Made by a program: the position numbers and the translations under genes. From NCBI GenBank assembly GCA_920105625.2, contig OV050032.1:200143291-200207290 (forward strand): DNA of 64,000 bases, read 5' to 3'. Below are positions 59,396 through 64,000 of the stretch, one piece after another. The first letter of the stretch is position 1; every line of letters begins with the position of its first letter. This stretch comes from Clusia tigrina. Taxonomy: Eukaryota; Arthropoda; Insecta; Diptera; Clusiidae. Under the pieces are notes generated by a model. That model saw only the letters and a program-made list of their open reading frames with translations. It was not told the DNA's origin and did no database searches.

Positions 59396-59415
59396 TACAT
59401 ACATACATACATATG
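59396..59415 (+). repeat. (ACAT)n microsatellite
   Basis: Five ACAT units at the 5' side of the SINE. Confidence 0.85.
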
Positions 59416-59679
59416 TTGTTATTATTAATGCTTAAATATATTATACAACCATTAAAATTGTTTTTAAATCTAACGCTCAACGTTATTCATACTGATGTGC
59501 CTTGCATACGAAATTTTCTTTAATTATTTCGCTTCATAATTTAAAAAGTCTAATACATATGAAGCGGCCAAACACGAGCACAAGAAGAAGAATTACAACA
59601 ACACCAACAAGTAAACGAACGCAGCAGCAAACACACACACAGTGCCTAAAGCAGGCCATACACCATACATCATGGTCAT

Positions 59680-60518
59680 ACTCAAATATAATGGTATGAG
59701 TGAAATAGAGAGGAAATGTGCATTTATGTGTAAAGCCGCCCATACTATATCATGCTCATACCACTGAGCAAACAAAATATATAGAGCTCATACAGCGAAA
59801 ATAGTGGTTTAATAAATTGCTCAGTGCTAGCTCCCAATGTACAGCGTGTTCCATAAGCGCAGCTCACATAAAACAACAATTAACAGTGGGTTTATTAAAC
59901 CACTTTTTCGCGATTTGAGCTATCTATATATATTGTTTGCTCAGGATCTTACTCAAAATAATAGTATGAGTGAAATAGAGAGGAAATGTGCATTTATGTG
60001 TAAAGCCGCCCATACTATATCATGCTCATACCACTGAGCAAACAAAATATATAGAGCTCATACAGCGAAAATAGTGGTTTAATAAATTGCTCAGTGCTAG
60101 CTCCCAATGTACAGCGTGTTCCATAAGCGCAGCTCACATAAAACAACAATTAACAGTGGGTTTATTAAACCACTTTTTTCGCGATTTGAGCTATCTATAT
60201 ATATTGTTTGCTCAGGATCTTACTCAAATATAATAGTATGAGTGAAATAGAGAGGAAATGTGCATGTTGTGTACATCATGGTCATAACACTGAGCAAACA
60301 ATATACATTGAGAGCTGATACAGCGAAAATAGTGGTTTAAATTGCTCAGTGCTAGATCCTAATGCAAAGCGTGTTCCATAAGCGTAGCTCCCATACAACA
60401 ACAATTAACAGTGGTTTTATTAAACCACTATTTTCGCGATTTGAGCTCTTTATATATATTGCTTGCTCAGGAATAATATTATGAGTGAAAAAGAGAGAAA
60501 ATGTGCATTTATGTTCAC
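59680..60518 (+). repeat. 271-bp tandem unit carrying a fold-back element, three copies plus a partial
   Basis: Units begin at 59680, 59951 and 60222 (period 271), with a partial fourth at about 60471. Each unit starts ACTCAAA..TAATRGTATGAG and contains a fold-back. In unit 1 the left arm is 59764-59816 (CTGAGCAAACAAAATATATA to GTGGTTTAATAAA) and the right arm is 59891-59944 (TTTATTAAACCAC to ATATATTGTTTGCTCAG). The spacer is about 75 bp. Units 1 and 2 are nearly identical; unit 3 is shorter and diverged. Confidence 0.92.
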
Positions 60519-61082
60519 ACAGGCATGATTTCGCTGTGACCACCTATTAAGCGACGCAAATCAAAATCATTTTGATTTTGAGGGAAATTTTCTTATCATT
60601 CTGATGATGACGTGTGCATGATTGTCGTTAATGGGCAATTTACATGTAAATTTTTGTCATTTGAGTTTGACTGCCGTAGTGTGAAGATGTGTGGGGATAA
60701 AAATAATGAAAAAACGTTTCTGCTGGAGTTCCTTGAATGCTCTTCTTTTGTGCCACTCTTTCATCTAAAATCGCTTTTTCTGTTTCTTTTCACATTTTTC
60801 CTTGCACTAGTGCACACCTTGATGCAACGCCACAGGTGGTGCAGTTAAATTTTGAGAAAATTCTGTTCTCGCTTCTGTCAAAATAGTCAGCAGGCGGGCT
60901 CCTGAGGTATGAGAATATTTGTAACATCCGGCAAATAATTTCTTTGACGGCTGAAACTTTTGTTTTATAACGGCTGAAATATATAATTACCCTTGTATTC
61001 AGCAGCGGAAAAAAATTCATAAAAACCAAAAATCTTTTTTTGTACCAAAAATCCCACTATTTATTACTTCCTCAAATTATAT
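60519..61082. other. No gene; one short palindrome
   Basis: TCAAAATCA TTT TGATTTTGA forms a hairpin at 60561-60581. Otherwise nothing is recognised. Confidence 0.5.
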
Positions 61083-61319
61083 TCATAAATATAATATAAT
61101 ATAAATATAAACATTATATAAATGCACTAATGCACCTGCCGAATTGTTTCCTGGAGCATTTATAAAATCACTATTCAAAAAATGTTTTTGGCAAACGTAC
61201 GATTGTTGACGTAAAGAAACGTTCCAACGTTGACGGCTATTATGGTTACTTGGAACTTTAAAATATTTCACTTTTTCTTTGCCCCAACTTTTGCGGCATA
61301 TTCCACAAAATTTGGACAT
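61083..61319 (-). pseudogene. THAP zinc-finger remnant (P-element-like?)
   Basis: THAP domains are C2CH DNA-binding fingers found in P-element transposases and some host factors. From the ATG at 61319 (MSKFCGICRKSW) the frame shows C5-x2-C8, VPSN, W32 in RQRW, and C43-x2-H46 in VCQKHFLNSDF. This spacing is close to that of the P-element THAP domain. After NAPGNNSAG the sequence becomes low complexity and stops. A possible donor (GCAG|GTGCAT) sits there, so this could be a first exon, but no further exon or transposase core is visible nearby. Remnant, or a small orphan gene. Confidence 0.6.
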
Positions 61320-61629
61320 TCTACTATTTTCAGTTAATAATAAATAAATATAATTTTTAAACAATAACAACAATTTGTGTATCGCGAATTTAAATATAGC
61401 ATGGCCAATTTTTCATAATTCCACAGAACGGAAACCGCAAGAGAGCAACAAAACAGAATGGTTTACGAAACTTATCTGTACCACCATTGTATATACATAC
61501 ACCTTGACACACACCAAACTTCATCATTCGACAGCGACATGACGACCTCACTCACTGACGACTATTCAAAAATGACTTGATTAGGCGTTTTCATCACTCG
61601 TGTGTTCCGGAGCTTCATACAACACCCAA
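61320..61629. other. No recognisable feature
   Basis: AT-rich DNA upstream of the THAP frame. Confidence 0.45.
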
Positions 61630-61666
61630 GAATGATAAAATACTTTATTCTATCATTCTTGTTCAA
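61630..61666 (+). repeat. Palindrome CAAGAATGATA ... TATCATTCTTG
   Basis: Perfect 11-bp arms around a loop of about 13 bases. Related to the palindrome at 58313. Confidence 0.65.
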
Positions 61667-62675
61667 CACCTACACGCATGAATATGATCATAATGTACCG
61701 TGTATGGGCCGCTTAAGAGAGTTCTTTTTCTTTCTCTTATTGTTGTTGTTGCTGTTTTTATGCTGCCGCATTTGAAACATTTGTCTTTGGACAAAAACAA
61801 AATTACATGCCGGCTAAACCGGTATCACTTGTTTACGGATTCAGAAGACGGCAAGCGCAAGAGAGTGAGACTGGGAATGTAAGCGGCTGCGGAAGAGCAG
61901 TTTAGCGCTGAATATGTAATTTCAAAGAGCAATTGTGGTGTGTTTTGAAGCTTCTTGCGCCGGTGTTACACAAGTGTCATTTGACCACAACTAATTTGAA
62001 TGTTTTTATTGTTAATTTTGAGGCTGACGAATGATACGTATGCAAAGAATATTTACACCATCAGCGGAATTAATTTGCACACTATTTTTGTGTGCTTTGA
62101 CCCCGCTGATAATGCATCAACAGTGAGGCCTTTGCAGTGTTGTTGTTGATAAGCGCCTACTAATATTGTTCAAATGACGCTCTTGTAACAGTGGCCTTGG
62201 CGGGATGATGTGTTGCACTTGCCCGTGGAACGATTGTTGTTGTTGCTGAGCTTTTTTTTGTAAACAGATAGTACTGCGATTTGCTTTGACACTTCCAGCA
62301 ATTGTTGTTGCTACAAAAACATTTATTGCATTTTACAGTTTGCACCTCAATCAAGGAGAAGTCACTCACGGTTTTTACCAATTGCTCGTCCAGCGATTTT
62401 ACTGTTTGGCTAATGACTGACTTAATGATCTTGATAATTACGCTTAAATAACTGCGTATATGGAGCTGCAGGCGGGTACCAAGGAAAAAACATACCACAG
62501 CTTTCAGAAAAAAGAAAATCGTTCTATTACTCCATTTACAGTGGATAGCAAATCAAATGGTCTGACGAATTGTTGGCCTAAGTTACAGGTGGGAAATTGA
62601 TAGAATTAGTTGGAAGCAGAGAACACAGATAAAGGAAAGTATTTTTCGCTACCAGCGTCCGTAGCGGACACACCT
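61667..62675. other. No recognisable feature
   Basis: Moderate composition; short ORFs without motifs. Confidence 0.45.
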
Positions 62676-62676
62676 C

Positions 62677-62757
62677 GATTTTGAGTGGATTCACCACGAT
62701 TCTGAGTGGATTCACCACGATTTTGAGTGGATTCACAACGATTTTGAGTGGATTCGA
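62677..62757 (+). repeat. 21-bp minisatellite, about four copies
   Basis: The unit is CGATTTTGAGTGGATTCACCA with one-base variants. On the minus strand it reads NPLKIVV repeated. Confidence 0.9.
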
Positions 62758-63290
62758 GTACTTTATTTCGCTGCTTTGCCGTTTGACGTTTAAGTTTCTT
62801 TTCTCTGTGTTCTCTGGTGGGAAGTTAGGTTTCACTTGTCTTATTGAAGGGCCAGGTTGAATGGTTTTCCTCACAGTTACAATTGTGGCTGTCATATTGA
62901 TACTGCGGGGTTGAGATTAGAGCCTAAAATGTTTGCAGGGCTTCTCGAAGGCCCTGGTAGCCAGTACTCAATCATTCATACCGCAATCCTGATACATACA
63001 GTTAACAATTTTCTGAAAAATCGATAAAATACACTTAAATTGACAGTTGTTGATAGGTGGAATGGTTTTATTTTGGTTCACTGTATGCGCTTATAAAGAA
63101 TAGGGAGAAGTCATGGTTTGTTCGGCATTGAAACTTGGTGGATACTCCATAAAAAGTTTTTTTATGAAAATAACGGTACATTACCCGCTGCTGCCACTTT
63201 AGGTCATAAATCAAGGTGTGTCGGTCTCGAAACGACAAAGAATTCTCATGTTTTTATTTGAGGATTCGAGCCAGGCGTTGGGGTGTCAGA
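62758..63290. other. No recognisable feature
   Basis: Unique-looking DNA. Confidence 0.4.
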
Positions 63291-63294
63291 TTCT

Positions 63295-63410
63295 TGCAAA
63301 TCTGCTCTAGGCGCAACTAAGGTTATCGACTAGAGAAGATTTAATAGAGTGCCATTGCGCGACCATGGAGTGGGCGGCATTCCAACCCGTACTCTACAGA
63401 GGTCGTATTG
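63295..63410 (-). mobile_element. Degenerate SINE copy
   Basis: On the minus strand a B box-like CGGGTTGGAATGCCGCCC (63390-63371) and the body motif GTCGATAACCTTAGTTGCGC (63330-63311) keep the same order and spacing (about 60-70 bp) as in the SINE at 59158. The A-box region is too decayed to call. Confidence 0.5.
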
Positions 63411-63710
63411 CTTCCTGTGTTTGGATGTAATTAAAATTTTAATTGAAACTGAATAATCATCTCAAAGGGCATGGTATTAGTTACAATCCAGTGGTCAAAC
63501 TATTGTAACGGGAATAATTGTCGTACAATATAATAGAAAGTGTCTCCGGTAAATGCATAAATGCCCCTATCAAGCTTGTAATGAAGGGCACATCGGGAAA
63601 ATACACTTCAGATGTGATTGGTATCTATACTTTGCTTCAGAATTGTTTATCGAATTGTTTAAGTTACAGCATTTGAATGTTGCAAACTTTGATAGGGGTA
63701 GGACGCACAG

Positions 63711-63745
63711 TATAAAAGTTAGAGACATTTGAACTTCCACCAGTG
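63711..63745 (+). promoter_or_regulatory. TATA/initiator promoter of an edge gene
   Basis: TATAAAAG at 63711-63718 and CCAGTG at 63740-63745. The initiator A (63742) is 31 bases after the first T of the TATA box, the expected spacing. Confidence 0.5.
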
Positions 63746-64000
63746 TTTCATTTTTTACTCAAGGGTAGCATTAATGGTTTACTTTCTCAGTCTTAAGACT
63801 ACGATCTGTGGAAAACCTTTGCTGGATCCTTCGAACCTTCAATTGATTTGGTGAAAGCCTCTTGAATCCTTGAAGGTGAGTTCTGCAACTGTTTCAAATG
63901 TAATTTCAGAACCATTAAATTAATTTTGCAGGCCAACACCACGTTTAAACACCTTTCAAAAAGAGACTGGAGTGTTCTTGATTTACGCTATTTAGAAGAA
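63742..64000 (+). CDS. Start of an unidentified gene, cut by the window edge
   Basis: The inferred first exon is 63742-63875, ending TGAAG|GTGAGT. A 56-nt intron (63876-63931) ends TTAATTTTGCAG, a size and sequence typical of short fly introns. Exon 2 starts at 63932 and is open to the edge (ANTTFKHLSKRDWSVLDLRY). The only ATG in exon 1 (63774, MVYFLSLKTTICGKPLL) meets a TGA at 63852-63854. After that stop the same frame runs KPLESLK into exon 2. Either exon 1 is a leader with a 26-codon upstream ORF and translation starts further on, or a different splice (GTGAAAG at 63851) is used. I do not recognise the product. It points away from fz. Confidence 0.35.

Overview
This window is nuclear DNA of a higher fly (cyclorrhaphan Diptera). 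The main evidence is the minus-strand exon at 52363-53085, which encodes the N-terminus of Frizzled (Fz): signal peptide, complete ten-cysteine Wnt-binding domain and start of the linker. It closely resembles Drosophila Fz. A tephritid-like fly is my inference; the sequence does not prove the family. The exon ends in a clean 5' splice site. No seven-transmembrane part of Fz is visible to its left, so positions 1-52362 are most simply read as one very long fz intron (at least 52 kb), and 53086 onward as fz 5'UTR and upstream DNA.

The intron is a graveyard of transposons. It holds two copies of one mariner family (4943-6233 and 29766-31028), at least five jockey-like LINE fragments, about ten 3' ends of RNase H-bearing LINEs, several R1-like LINE fragments, a BEL/Pao integrase remnant, a tandem pair of LTR-like 300-bp repeats and many simple-sequence arrays. 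Between them lie long AT-rich stretches where I see nothing codable. The striking theme is that several tandem arrays sit inside, or beside, identifiable LINE coding sequence: a 27-bp unit repeated 12 times in a jockey reverse transcriptase, a 137-bp unit repeated 6 times over another RT, a 21-bp array between the RT and RNase H regions of a third LINE, and a 3.1-kb array of a 22-bp unit. A paralogous locus 4 kb away carries just one unit of that last array.

Two small non-transposon genes may be present besides fz. At 35119-35532 an intact intronless ORF encodes a 137-residue protein with a linker-histone (H1/H5) globular domain, a TATA box and a downstream AATAAA. At the right edge (63711 onward, plus strand) a TATA/initiator pair, a 56-nt candidate intron and the start of a second exon suggest a gene running off the window, divergent from fz.

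Upstream of fz (54-64 kb) are a third, different mariner (57.1-58.3 kb), three to four tandem copies of a 271-bp unit carrying a fold-back element, a THAP zinc-finger remnant, a tRNA-derived SINE family and AT-rich microsatellites. No rRNA gene, functional tRNA gene, CRISPR or bacterial-type operon is present.
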